This document shows, piece by piece, positions 34,549-44,054 of a DNA stretch of 55,070 bases. A program made the position numbers and the translations under genes. This DNA is from an uncultured Rhodospirillales bacterium (GTDB taxonomy: Bacteria; Pseudomonadota; Alphaproteobacteria; Acetobacterales; Acetobacteraceae): positions 1-55,070 of the forward strand of contig CAIYSR010000171.1 of NCBI GenBank assembly GCA_903928895.1, in the 5' to 3' direction. The stretch's first letter is position 1; each line of letters begins with the position of its first letter. The notes below the pieces were generated by a model. The model searched no databases and was not told where the DNA came from. It saw only the letters and a list, made by a program, of their open reading frames with translations.

Positions 34549-34945
34549 CCGGTTGGTGGAGGTGTTCCAGCGGTTGGTGGCGGAGGGGGCGACGTTCCGC
34601 GAGGCGAAGGTGGCGATCGACGAGTTGGCGGTGGTGGCGCGTGCGGTTTGTCCGGTGCGGCGGGCGTGCGATTTTGCGGCGCTCGCGCGCGATCTGGCGG
34701 CCATGAATGTGACGGTTCGTCGCAAGCGGGACATTGTTGATCCGGTAGCTTTCATCGCCGGGATACGGGCGCGGCATGGTTTGTCGCAGCGGCAGTTTGC
34801 GGAGCGGTTGGGGTTGGATGTGCGGACGGTGCAGAATTGGGAGCAGGGGCGGAATCGGCCGGATTCGGCGGTTTTGTCGTTGATGACGTTGTTTGATCAG
34901 GATCCGGCCGCGGTCGAGCGGGCGGTGTTCGAGGCGGTGCTGTGA
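34424..34945 (+). CDS. XRE-type helix-turn-helix protein
   Basis: The start at 34424 gives 173 residues. The first ~115 residues are helical with no family I can name (LDRLVEVFQRLVAEGATFRE, AKVAIDELAVVARAV). The C-terminal part, FIAGIRARHGLSQRQFAERL then GLDVRTVQNWEQGRNRPD, is a clear Cro/C1-type HTH. It overlaps the preceding unknown ORF by 125 bp and the ribokinase gene by GTGA. It could be an antitoxin-like repressor of its own operon or a local regulator of the sugar kinase. Confidence 0.75.
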   Translation: MLTKSALLERLARLGPVRAVNQPPLSSDEAEVVALHGSGRLDRLVEVFQRLVAEGATFREAKVAIDELAVVARAVCPVRRACDFAALARDLAAMNVTVRRKRDIVDPVAFIAGIRARHGLSQRQFAERLGLDVRTVQNWEQGRNRPDSAVLSLMTLFDQDPAAVERAVFEAVL

Positions 34946-35823
34946 TTGTTTGTTTCGGGTCGATCAATCTGGACTTGATTTTTCCGCTGCCCCATCTGCC
35001 GGCGGCGGGGCAGACGGTGTTGGGGCCGTCGATGCAGATCGAGCCGGGGGGGAAGGGGGCGAACCAGGCGGTGGCGGCGGCCAGGGATGGGGCGAAGGTG
35101 ATTTTCGTCGGCGCGGTGGGGAAGGACGCCCTGGCGGAAGATGCTGTGGAGTTGATGCGCGAAAGTGGCGTGGACATTTCGCGGGTGGCTCGGATCAAGG
35201 GGGCGACGGGGTGTGCGGCGATTTGTGTCGATCCGGCGGGGCGGAATCTGATCGCGGTGGCCAGCGCGGCAAATCTGGCGGCGAAGCAGGAGCGGGTCGA
35301 GGATGAACTGCTGGGGCCGCGTACGACGGTGTTGTTGCAGGGGGAGGTTGCGCGGGACGAGACCGAGGCGCTGATTGCGCGGGCGCGGGCGGCGGGGTGC
35401 CGGATCGTGATGAACCTGGCGCCGGCGGGGGAGATTTCGCTTGCGGCGTTGAAGGCGCTCGATGTGCTCGTCGTCAACGAGGATGAGGCGGCGTGGCTGG
35501 CGTCGCATCTCGGCTGCGCGGACGGGACGGCCGGGGTGCATCGGGCGTTGGGGATCGATGTGGTGCAGACGTTGGGGGGCGACGGGGTGGAGGCGGTCAC
35601 GGCGGCCGGGGTGTTCCGGGTGGCGGGGCGGGCGGTCGAGGTGGTGGATACGACGGGGGCGGGAGATTGCTTCACGGGAGTGCTGACGGCGGCGCTCGAT
35701 CGGGGCCAAGCGCTGGTGACGGCGCTGGGGCGGGCAAATGTGGCGGCCGGGTTGTCGTGTACGCGGCGGGGGACGCAGGGGAGCATGCCCTTGGCGGCGG
35801 AGACGGATGGGGTGTTGGGGTAG
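34942..35823 (+). CDS. Ribokinase-like PfkB-family carbohydrate kinase
   Basis: The GTG start overlaps the HTH gene stop, giving 293 residues. It begins VIVCFGSINLDLIF (first residue Met), has GGKGANQAVAAARDGA near 37-50 for sugar binding, and VVDTTGAGDCFTG near 234-246 with the catalytic Asp242 and anion hole. Ribokinase is the closest fit. No ribose transporter adjoins, so another sugar or nucleoside substrate is possible. The gene ends just before an AT-rich palindrome at 35830. Confidence 0.87.
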   Translation: MIVCFGSINLDLIFPLPHLPAAGQTVLGPSMQIEPGGKGANQAVAAARDGAKVIFVGAVGKDALAEDAVELMRESGVDISRVARIKGATGCAAICVDPAGRNLIAVASAANLAAKQERVEDELLGPRTTVLLQGEVARDETEALIARARAAGCRIVMNLAPAGEISLAALKALDVLVVNEDEAAWLASHLGCADGTAGVHRALGIDVVQTLGGDGVEAVTAAGVFRVAGRAVEVVDTTGAGDCFTGVLTAALDRGQALVTALGRANVAAGLSCTRRGTQGSMPLAAETDGVLG

Positions 35824-35829
35824 GAAGGA

Positions 35830-36004
35830 AGCGCTTCTTTTTTTGAAAAAAAAGAAGCAAAAAAACTTTACCCATTCAGGTTTTTCGAATGCAGAGGGGC
35901 GCAGCCAATCATTTCTGGCTTCGCCCCTCTCAGTATCCAGCATCCCGCGATGCCAAACGGATAAAAGTTTTTTGCTTCTTTTTTCCAAAAAAGAAGCGCT
36001 TGCC
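35830..36004. repeat. Inverted AT-rich palindromes flanking an inner hairpin
   Basis: Copies at 35830-35870 and 35963-36004 are inverted relative to each other, one after the ribokinase gene stop and one after the mrp stop. Between them GAGGGGCG...AGCCA and TGGCT...CGCCCCTC (about 35893-35930) form a hairpin. The arrangement fits back-to-back terminators for convergent genes. Confidence 0.75.
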
Positions 36005-36009
36005 TTGCC

Positions 36010-37146
36010 TTAACTGATGGTGATTTTCGGCCCCGAGGGCTTCGCCCCGGCGCCGCCGACTTTGTCCCACAGGCGGGCGGCGATGGTTTTGAACGCTTGG
36101 GCGGGGGCGCTGTCGGGGGCGGCGGCGGTGATGGGCGTGCCGGCGTCGGCGTTGGTGCGGATTTCGAGGACGAGGGGGATTTCGCCGAGGAATTCGGCGC
36201 CGAGGCGTTGGGCTTCGAGGCGGGCGCCGCCGTGGCCGAAGATTTCGGAGCGGTGGTTGCAGTTGGGGCAGCAGAAGAAGCTCATGTTCTCGATCAGGCC
36301 GAGCACGGGGACGCGGGTGCGTTCGAACATGCGCACGCCGCGGCGGGCGTCGAGCAGGGCGATGTCTTGCGGGGTGGAGACGATGACGGCGCCGGCGAGG
36401 GTGACGCGCTGGGCCATGGTGAGCTGGGCGTCGCCGGTGCCGGGGGGCATGTCGACGATCATGATGTCGAGGGGGCCCCATTCGACCTGGCCCATCATCT
36501 GTTCGAGGGCGCCCATGACCATGGGGCCGCGCCAGATCATGGGGGTTTCCTCTTCGACGAGGAAGCCGATGGACATGGCTTTGAGACCCCAGGCGGCGAG
36601 CGGGATCATGCGGTCGTTGACGACTTCGGGCTTGCGGCTGAGGCCGAGCATGCGGGGGAGGGAGGGGCCGTAGATGTCGGCGTCGAGCAGGCCGACGCGC
36701 AGGCCTTGCTGGGCGAGGGCGACGGCGAGGTTGACGGCGACGGTGGATTTGCCGACGCCGCCCTTGCCGGAGGCGACGGCGACGATGGCGGTGACGTCGG
36801 GCAGGAGGGCGGCGGGGGCTTTGGCGGGGGCGGCGTGGCTGTGGCCGTGATCGTGGTTGTGAGCTGGGGCCGCCGGTTTCGCGGGGGCGGGTTCGGATTT
36901 GTGGGCGGTGAGGACGACCGAGACGTTTTTGACGCCGGCTTCGCGGGCGAGGAGGGCCTCGACTTGTTTGCGCACCGGTTCCATGCGCTCGGCGTTGGCG
37001 CGGTCGGTCAGCAGGCTGACATGGACCAGGCCGCCCTTGACCAGGACTTCCTCGACGAGGCCGGCGGCGACGAGGTCGCGGCCGGAGGCGGGGTCGGCGA
37101 TGGACCGGAGGCGGTTGCGGAGGTGGTCCTGGGTGGGCTCGCTCAT
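36010..37146 (-). CDS. mrp: Mrp/NBP35-family iron-sulfur cluster carrier ATPase
   Basis: This ApbC/Mrp-type P-loop protein loads or delivers Fe-S clusters. It has 378 residues from the ATG at 37146. Residues 1-75 form the MIP18-like domain (LRSIADPASGRDLVAAGLVE). A His-rich linker, HNHDHGHSH, lies at about 96-104. The deviant Walker A GKGGVGKS is at 127-134, followed by LLDADIYGPSLPRML. The cluster-binding CPNC lies in FFCCPNCNHRSEIFG. It is divergent from hflK. The presence of class I fumarase and QueG gives it plausible local clients. Confidence 0.93.
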   Translation of the reverse strand: MSEPTQDHLRNRLRSIADPASGRDLVAAGLVEEVLVKGGLVHVSLLTDRANAERMEPVRKQVEALLAREAGVKNVSVVLTAHKSEPAPAKPAAPAHNHDHGHSHAAPAKAPAALLPDVTAIVAVASGKGGVGKSTVAVNLAVALAQQGLRVGLLDADIYGPSLPRMLGLSRKPEVVNDRMIPLAAWGLKAMSIGFLVEEETPMIWRGPMVMGALEQMMGQVEWGPLDIMIVDMPPGTGDAQLTMAQRVTLAGAVIVSTPQDIALLDARRGVRMFERTRVPVLGLIENMSFFCCPNCNHRSEIFGHGGARLEAQRLGAEFLGEIPLVLEIRTNADAGTPITAAAPDSAPAQAFKTIAARLWDKVGGAGAKPSGPKITIS

Positions 37147-37312
37147 GCGCTTGAAAACCTTCAGCAGCCGGTCAATATGTCGGTGGGCCATGAGCGCGAT
37201 ATGGCCCCACCGCGCGGTTCTGCCAATGCCGGATTTTGCGGTGGCGGCGTGGAGGGTCCATACCCCGCTCGTAGAGATGCGCTTTCCCGAATGACAGGAG
37301 CCTGTTGCCCCG

Positions 37313-38632
37313 ATGCCTTGGAATACTGGTGAGCCGGGCGGACCGCCCGGGAGTGGATCGGGTAATGGGTCGGGCGGCGGTTCGGGCGATGGCAAGCCGA
37401 AGGGGCCATGGGGCAATCCCGAGGGGCAGCGGCCGGGCAATGGTGGGCGGCCGCAGGGGCCCTGGGGCGGCGGGCCGCGAGGGCCGGGCGGGCCCGGGGG
37501 GACGCCGCCGGACCTGGATGAGTTGCTGTCCCGGGCGCAGGGGTTTGTGCGCGAGGTGTTGCCGCCGGGGTTCGGGGGCGGGCGCCCGCCAGGGCTGCCG
37601 GGGCGGTTTTCGGGCGGGCGGGGGTTCGCGCTGATCGCGGCGGTAGTGGCGTTGGGCTGGCTGGCGAGCGGGTTCTACCGGGTGCAGCCGGACGAGCAGG
37701 GCGTGGTGATGCGCTTCGGCGCCTTCAGCCGGCTGACCATGCCGGGGCTGAATTATCATATGCCCTGGCCGGTTGAGACGGTGGCGACGCCGGCGGTCAC
37801 GCGGGTGAACCGCATCGAGGTCGGATATCGCTCGGCCGGGGAGTTCGGGACCACCGCGCGCAGCGCGGGGCGCGAAGGGCTGCGCGACATCGGCGCCGAG
37901 AGCCTGATGCTGACGGGCGACGAGAACATCATCGATATCAATTTCGCCGTCTTCTGGCGGGTGCGCGACGTGGTGCCGTTCCTGTTCAACACGCGCAGCC
38001 CTGAATACACGGTGAAGTCGGCGGCCGAGAGCGTGACGCGCGAGGTGATCGGGCGGACGCCGATCCAGCCGGCGCTGACGGATGCGCGGGCGCGGATCGA
38101 GGCGGAGGTGCTCAAAGGGGTGCAGGCGATCCTCGACCAGTATCGCTCGGGCGTGGAGATCACCCAGATCCAGTTGCAGAAGGTCGACCCGCCGGCGGCC
38201 GTGATCGACAGTTTCCGCGACGTGCAGCGGGCCAATACCGATGCCGACCGGGCGCGCAACGAGGCCGAGAGCTATCACAACGACATCGTGCCGCGGGCGC
38301 GCGGCGAGGCGGCGCGGCTGGTGGCGGAGGCCGAGGGCGCGCGGCAGACCTCGATCGCGCAGGCCGGTGGCGAGGCGCAGCGCTTTCTTTCGGTGCTGAA
38401 GGCCTATGAGGCGGCGAAGGACGTGACGATGAAGCGTCTGTACATCGAGACCATGCAGGATATCCTGTCGCACACGCCCTCGGTGGTGGTGGACAACCGG
38501 TTGCAGGGGATCATGCCGTTCCTGCCGCTCAACGAGACCGTGCGGCCGGTGGCGCCGCCGCGGCCCGCGGCACCGCCGGTGCCGCCATCCGCGCCTTCGG
38601 CGCCTTCGCCGAGCCGGGGGACCACGCCATGA
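37313..38632 (+). CDS. hflK: HflK, membrane protease-regulating SPFH protein
   Basis: HflK pairs with HflC to form a periplasmic cage that modulates the FtsH protease. It has 439 residues. Residues 1-95 are a Gly/Pro-rich cytosolic region (GEPGGPPGSGSGNGSGGGSG). A membrane segment lies at about 103-120 (GFALIAAVVALGWLASGF), then the SPFH domain begins YRVQPDEQGVVMRFGAF, with MPGLNYHMPWPVETV. The tail is Ala/Pro-rich. It overlaps hflC by ATGA. Confidence 0.95.
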   Translation: MPWNTGEPGGPPGSGSGNGSGGGSGDGKPKGPWGNPEGQRPGNGGRPQGPWGGGPRGPGGPGGTPPDLDELLSRAQGFVREVLPPGFGGGRPPGLPGRFSGGRGFALIAAVVALGWLASGFYRVQPDEQGVVMRFGAFSRLTMPGLNYHMPWPVETVATPAVTRVNRIEVGYRSAGEFGTTARSAGREGLRDIGAESLMLTGDENIIDINFAVFWRVRDVVPFLFNTRSPEYTVKSAAESVTREVIGRTPIQPALTDARARIEAEVLKGVQAILDQYRSGVEITQIQLQKVDPPAAVIDSFRDVQRANTDADRARNEAESYHNDIVPRARGEAARLVAEAEGARQTSIAQAGGEAQRFLSVLKAYEAAKDVTMKRLYIETMQDILSHTPSVVVDNRLQGIMPFLPLNETVRPVAPPRPAAPPVPPSAPSAPSPSRGTTP

Positions 38633-39513
38633 ACCGCGTTTTAACCATCGTCGCCGCGGCAATGTTCGTCGTGCTGTTCGCCGCCGGGTCGACCTTGTTC
38701 ACGGTGCATCAGACCGAGCAGGTGCTGATCACCCAGTTCGGCGAACCCAAGCAGCTCATCACCGAGCCCGGGCTGCATGCGAAAATTCCCTGGGTGCAGA
38801 CGGTCATCAGTTTCGACCGGCGCCTGCTGGACTACGAGGTGCAGCCGGAGGAAGTGATCCTGGGCGACCAGCGCCGGCTGATCGTGGACAGCTTCACCCG
38901 TTTCCGCATCACCGATCCGCTGCGCTACTATCAGGCGGTGGGGCCGACCGAGGAGGGCATCCGGGCGCGGCTGAACTCGGTGGTGTCGTCTTCGCTGCGC
39001 CGGGTGTTGGGCAACGAGCAACTGCTCAACGTGCTGTCATCCGACCGCGGGCGGATCATGGGGCTCATTCGCGACCATGTGAACGAGGAGATGAAGGGGT
39101 TCGGGATCACGGTCGATGACGTGCGCATCCGCCGCGCCGACCTGCCTGAGGAGAACACCCAGGCGATCCTGTCGCGCATGCAGTCCGAACGCGAGCGCGT
39201 GGCACGGCAGGCGCGGGCGGAAGGGGCGGAAGCTTCGTCGCGGATCAAGGCCAATGCCGAGCGCGAGCGGACGGTGCTGCTGGCCGAGGCGCGGGCCAAG
39301 GCCGATGCGTTGCGCGGCGTCGGCGAGGCGCAGGCGATCGCGGTGTATGCCGATGCATTCCAGCGCGATCCGCAGTTCTTCGAGGTGTGGCGCACGTTGC
39401 AGGCCTATCGCGAGGCCTTCGCCGCCGGGGGCTCGCGCCTGGTGCTGACGCCGGGTGATGCGTTCTTGCGGTTTCTTAATGAGATGCCGCATCCCTCGGT
39501 AACCGCGCCATGA
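38629..39513 (+). CDS. hflC: HflC, partner of HflK
   Basis: The protein has 294 residues with an N-terminal membrane anchor (TIVAAAMFVVLFAAGSTLF), then an SPFH domain starting VHQTEQVLITQFGEPKQLI. It also has PWVQTVISFDRRLLDYEV and GITVDDVRIRRADLPEENTQ, followed by a long charged helix (RERVARQARAEGAEASSRIK) as in E. coli HflC. It is translationally coupled to hflK, and degP follows after 40 bp, the common alphaproteobacterial order. Confidence 0.96.
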   Translation: MNRVLTIVAAAMFVVLFAAGSTLFTVHQTEQVLITQFGEPKQLITEPGLHAKIPWVQTVISFDRRLLDYEVQPEEVILGDQRRLIVDSFTRFRITDPLRYYQAVGPTEEGIRARLNSVVSSSLRRVLGNEQLLNVLSSDRGRIMGLIRDHVNEEMKGFGITVDDVRIRRADLPEENTQAILSRMQSERERVARQARAEGAEASSRIKANAERERTVLLAEARAKADALRGVGEAQAIAVYADAFQRDPQFFEVWRTLQAYREAFAAGGSRLVLTPGDAFLRFLNEMPHPSVTAP

Positions 39514-39553
39514 TAGATTTCGCCTCTGTAGACGCCTCCTGAGCAGGGACCTT

Positions 39554-41056
<1,503 letters not shown>

Positions 41057-41084
41057 GGGCGAGGGGGCGGAGGAAGGAAACAAG

Positions 41085-41137
41085 GCCAGGGCTCTGCCCT
41101 GGACCCGCTGGGGGCTGAGCCCCCAGACCCGCATCCG
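41085..41137 (-). repeat. Two-hairpin dispersed repeat, left copy
   Basis: CCAGGGC/GCCCTGG and CTGGGGGCT/AGCCCCCAG palindromes are joined by ACCCGC. Read on the minus strand it has the same plan as 41236-41280, and the CTGGGGGC half matches the copies near 21263 and 24653. Confidence 0.7.
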
Positions 41138-41145
41138 TTTAAGAG

Positions 41146-41217
41146 GTTCCTGAATGAGAGAGGGGCGCTACTCAGTGGTTTTTACCACCGGGTGGCGCCC
41201 CGCTCTCATTCAGGAAC
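41146..41217. repeat. 72-nt long-stem hairpin
   Basis: The 15-bp outer arms GTTCCTGAATGAGAG (41146-41160) and CTCTCATTCAGGAAC (41203-41217) are perfectly complementary. Inner arms GGGGCGC (41162-41168) and GCGCCCC (41195-41201) also pair, as do GTGG and CCAC next to the loop. It could be a strong bidirectional terminator, a miniature inverted-repeat element, or the precursor of a structured RNA. Confidence 0.8.
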
Positions 41218-41235
41218 ATTCCTTCAAATCGATAA

Positions 41236-41280
41236 GGTCCAGGGGCTTGGCCCCTGGCGGGTCTGGGCAGCGCCCAGCCT
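41236..41280 (+). repeat. Two-hairpin dispersed repeat, right copy
   Basis: CCAGGGGC/GCCCCTGG and TGGGC/GCCCA palindromes are joined by CGGGTC. It is inverted relative to the left copy, so the pair brackets the 72-nt hairpin. Confidence 0.65.
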
Positions 41281-41346
41281 TGCTTTCTCCTCTTCCCCTC
41301 GCCCCCAGCCTGGCTCACGATCGGGGGTGGATGTCACGGGCATGGG

Positions 41347-42909
41347 ATGACGGCGATGGTTGGGTTTGATGCGACTTCGATTGCGGGCAAGGGGTTTGCG
41401 GTTGAGGGGCATGTGGGGGTGGTGGTGATCGGGGCGGGGCCGGCGGGGGTGGCGGCGGCAATTGAGGCGGCTGGGCTGGGGTTGGGGGTGATGTTGGTGG
41501 ACGAGCATCCGGTGGCGTCGGCGTTGATCGGGATTGATGTGCCGTGGATGTTTGGCGAGCGGATGGATGGGGCTGTGCGGAACCAGGCGCGGATGGTGGA
41601 GCGGGTGGTGGCGGCGCGGCCGGAGTTGCAGGTGGCGGTGGAGGCGGGGGTGGATGTGCGGTTGGGGGTGTATGCGTGGAGTGCGTTTGTGGAGGGGCCG
41701 ACGAGCCGGGCCTTGCCAGGGCCGATGTTGGGGTTGGCGGATGAGGAGCGGGCCTGGTTTGTGGGGTTTGATCGGATGATCGTGGCGGCGGGGGCGCGGG
41801 ACCTGGGGCTGGCGTTTCCGGGGTGGGATCTGCCGGGGGTGATGGGGGCGCGGGGGTTTGCGGCGGCGGTGGGGTTGTATGGGGCGTTTTCGGGGCGGCG
41901 GATCGTGGTGCTGGGGGCGGGGGCCGCGGGGACGGAGGTGGTGCGGCTGGCGCGGGGGGCGGGGATTGAGGTGGTGGGGGTGGTGGATGTGGAGGGAGGG
42001 ACGGCGCTGGCGGGGGTGCCGGTCTATGCGGGGTATCGGGTGACGGGGGTGGAGGGGGTGGAAGTTGAGGCGGTGACGATTGCGCGGGGGGACGGGGCGG
42101 GGGCGATGCGGATTGCGTGCGACACGATTGTGCTGGCGGTAGATGTGGTGCCGGTGGTGGAGATGTTTGATCTGCTGGGGTGCCGGACGGTGTTTGATGG
42201 GGGGCGTGGGGGGTGGGTGCCGGTGGTGGATGAGGACGGCCGGTGTTCGCGGCCGGGGGTTTATGCGGCTGGGGATTGTGCCGGGGTGAGTGATGCGGCG
42301 TTGGGGGATGTCGGGTTGGCAGTGGCGGCCGGTCGGGCGGCGGCGCGGGCGGCGGCGCGGGATGCGGGGCTGGCGGCGCCGATGGGGGAGGGTGGGCCGG
42401 TTGTGGGTGGGCTGGATCGGGATATGTGGCGACGCGCGTGGTTGGCGGCACATGGCGGGCCGGAGGTGATGGTGTGCCGGTGCGAGGAGGTGCCGTTGGG
42501 GGATATCGTGGGGGTGCGGCCGCCGCGGTATCTTGCGTATGACGCGGCGAAGTTCGCGGCGCGGGATGTGCGGACGTTGGCGGCGGAGGGGCCGCTTAAT
42601 CAGGACCAGGTGAAGCGGTTGACGCGGGCGGGGATGGGGGCGTGCCAGGGGCGGCGCTGTCGCGAGCAGGTGCAGGCGATATTGGCGATGTCGGGCAACC
42701 AGGCGACGGGGAGTGTGCCGATGCCGAGTTATCGGGCGCCGTTGCGGCCGTTGCCGTTGTCGGTGCTGGCGGCGTTCGAGGAGTCGCCGGAGGTCAAGGA
42801 GAACTGGACGGCCTGGTTCGGGATTGCGGGCCAGTGGCATCCACATTGGGAGAAGGTGCCGGAGGATTTGAAATACGAAACGCGATGGAACCCGGGAGTC
42901 GAGGAATGA
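41347..42909 (+). CDS. FAD-dependent oxidoreductase, opine oxidase A / HcnB-like subunit with Cys cluster
   Basis: The 520-residue protein has an N-terminal dinucleotide-binding GAGPAGVAAAIEAAGL near 29-44 and a second one, VLGAGAAGTEVVRLARG, near 190. The C-terminal part carries VCRCEEVPLGDI and GACQGRRCREQ, the four-Cys BFD-like [2Fe-2S] arrangement of opine oxidase/hydroxyproline dehydrogenase A subunits and HcnB. Such enzymes oxidise an imino or amino acid together with a DAO-type subunit, which is the next gene. A small ferredoxin-type subunit, often encoded alongside, is not seen. Third positions are extremely G-rich. The substrate is not known. Confidence 0.85.
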   Translation: MTAMVGFDATSIAGKGFAVEGHVGVVVIGAGPAGVAAAIEAAGLGLGVMLVDEHPVASALIGIDVPWMFGERMDGAVRNQARMVERVVAARPELQVAVEAGVDVRLGVYAWSAFVEGPTSRALPGPMLGLADEERAWFVGFDRMIVAAGARDLGLAFPGWDLPGVMGARGFAAAVGLYGAFSGRRIVVLGAGAAGTEVVRLARGAGIEVVGVVDVEGGTALAGVPVYAGYRVTGVEGVEVEAVTIARGDGAGAMRIACDTIVLAVDVVPVVEMFDLLGCRTVFDGGRGGWVPVVDEDGRCSRPGVYAAGDCAGVSDAALGDVGLAVAAGRAAARAAARDAGLAAPMGEGGPVVGGLDRDMWRRAWLAAHGGPEVMVCRCEEVPLGDIVGVRPPRYLAYDAAKFAARDVRTLAAEGPLNQDQVKRLTRAGMGACQGRRCREQVQAILAMSGNQATGSVPMPSYRAPLRPLPLSVLAAFEESPEVKENWTAWFGIAGQWHPHWEKVPEDLKYETRWNPGVEE

Positions 42910-44054
42910 CGCGGGTTGTGGTGATCGGCGGCGGGGCGACTGGGTTGTCCACCGCGTTCTGGAGCCTGCGCGAGGGGGCGGAGGTGGTGGTGGTGGAGAA
43001 GGGGATCGTCGGCTGGGAGGCCTCGGGAAGGAATGGCGGGGGGGCGACGCATGCGGTCTCGCCGCTGTTCGCGGAGGAGCAGCGGCTGTGGCCGATGATG
43101 GATGACTTGCTGGGGTATCCGACGGAGTATCAGCGCCAGCGGGTGCGGATCGGGCTGAGCCGGCGGCAGCTCGATTTGATTTTGGAGGGGGTGACGATCG
43201 CGCGGCGTCAGGGATTTGTGGCGCATGAGCTGGACAACAAGGCGCTGCGGGAACTGGTGCCGTTCGTCAGCGAGACCGCGGCGGGGGGCGTTTTGCTGGA
43301 GTATGGCGGGCATGCCAATCCGCAGCGGACGTTGCAGGCCTACGCCTGGGCGGTGCAGGACCTGGGCGGCGTGATCCAGCAGCATACGACCGTGATCGGG
43401 TTCGAGACGGCGGGGGGGCGGATCTGCGGGGTGCGGACGGATCAGGGGCTGATCGGCTGCGATGTGGTGGTGCTGGCGGCGGGGCCGCACACAGCGCAAT
43501 TGGCGGCAAAGCTGGGCATCAGGGTGCCGCTGGCGGCGGCGCGGGCGGAGATGGTGGTGACGGAGCCTTTGCCGCTGATCCGGTTTGGCGGGGCGGATGG
43601 CAACGGGGTCTATGGGCGGCAGACGTTGCGCGGGAACCTGGCCTATGGCGGGGGGCCGCATGAGTGGATCGATTTGCCGGATGCGAGCACGCCGAAGCCG
43701 GTGAATTCGCCGGTGATGCAGAGCGTGGCCAAGCGGGTGTTCGAGTTGTTCCCCAAGGTGGCCCATGCACGGGTGATCCGGTCGTGGGCCGGGGTCGTGG
43801 AGAACACGCCGGATGGGCGGCCGATCCTGGATCGGCTGGGCGCGCCGGACAATCTGGTGGTGGCGGGGATGTCGAGCGTGGGGTTCGGGCTGTCGCCGGC
43901 ATCGGGGCGGGCGGTGATGCAGTTGGCGCTGAATGGGGCGTGCGACTTCGCCGATCTGGCGCAGTTGAAGCTGTCGCGGTTCGATGGGTTGGCGGGGGAT
44001 TGGGCGGAGGCGGCGGGTTGGGTGCCGTGGACGCGGGAGGGAGCGGTGGCATGA
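42906..44054 (+). CDS. DAO-family FAD oxidoreductase, opine oxidase B / HcnC-like subunit
   Basis: The ATG overlaps the upstream stop, giving 382 residues. It begins RVVVIGGGATGLSTAFWSLR (Rossmann FAD site), then EKGIVGWEASGRNGGGA. Later VVENTPDGRPILDRLG and GMSSVGFGLSPASGRAVMQL form the DAO-type C-terminal FAD motif. It probably carries the amino-acid-oxidising site of a heteromeric dehydrogenase with the preceding gene. Its stop overlaps the gamma-lyase start, so all three are co-translated. Confidence 0.87.
   Translation: MTRVVVIGGGATGLSTAFWSLREGAEVVVVEKGIVGWEASGRNGGGATHAVSPLFAEEQRLWPMMDDLLGYPTEYQRQRVRIGLSRRQLDLILEGVTIARRQGFVAHELDNKALRELVPFVSETAAGGVLLEYGGHANPQRTLQAYAWAVQDLGGVIQQHTTVIGFETAGGRICGVRTDQGLIGCDVVVLAAGPHTAQLAAKLGIRVPLAAARAEMVVTEPLPLIRFGGADGNGVYGRQTLRGNLAYGGGPHEWIDLPDASTPKPVNSPVMQSVAKRVFELFPKVAHARVIRSWAGVVENTPDGRPILDRLGAPDNLVVAGMSSVGFGLSPASGRAVMQLALNGACDFADLAQLKLSRFDGLAGDWAEAAGWVPWTREGAVA

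Larger units (their letters stand above)
41057..41346. other. Intergenic repeat mosaic after degP
   Basis: No gene is seen. From left to right it holds an inverted-orientation palindromic repeat (41085-41137), a 72-nt perfect-arm hairpin (41146-41217), and a direct-orientation repeat (41236-41280). The downstream flavoprotein gene starts at 41347, and its promoter was not identified. Confidence 0.6.
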
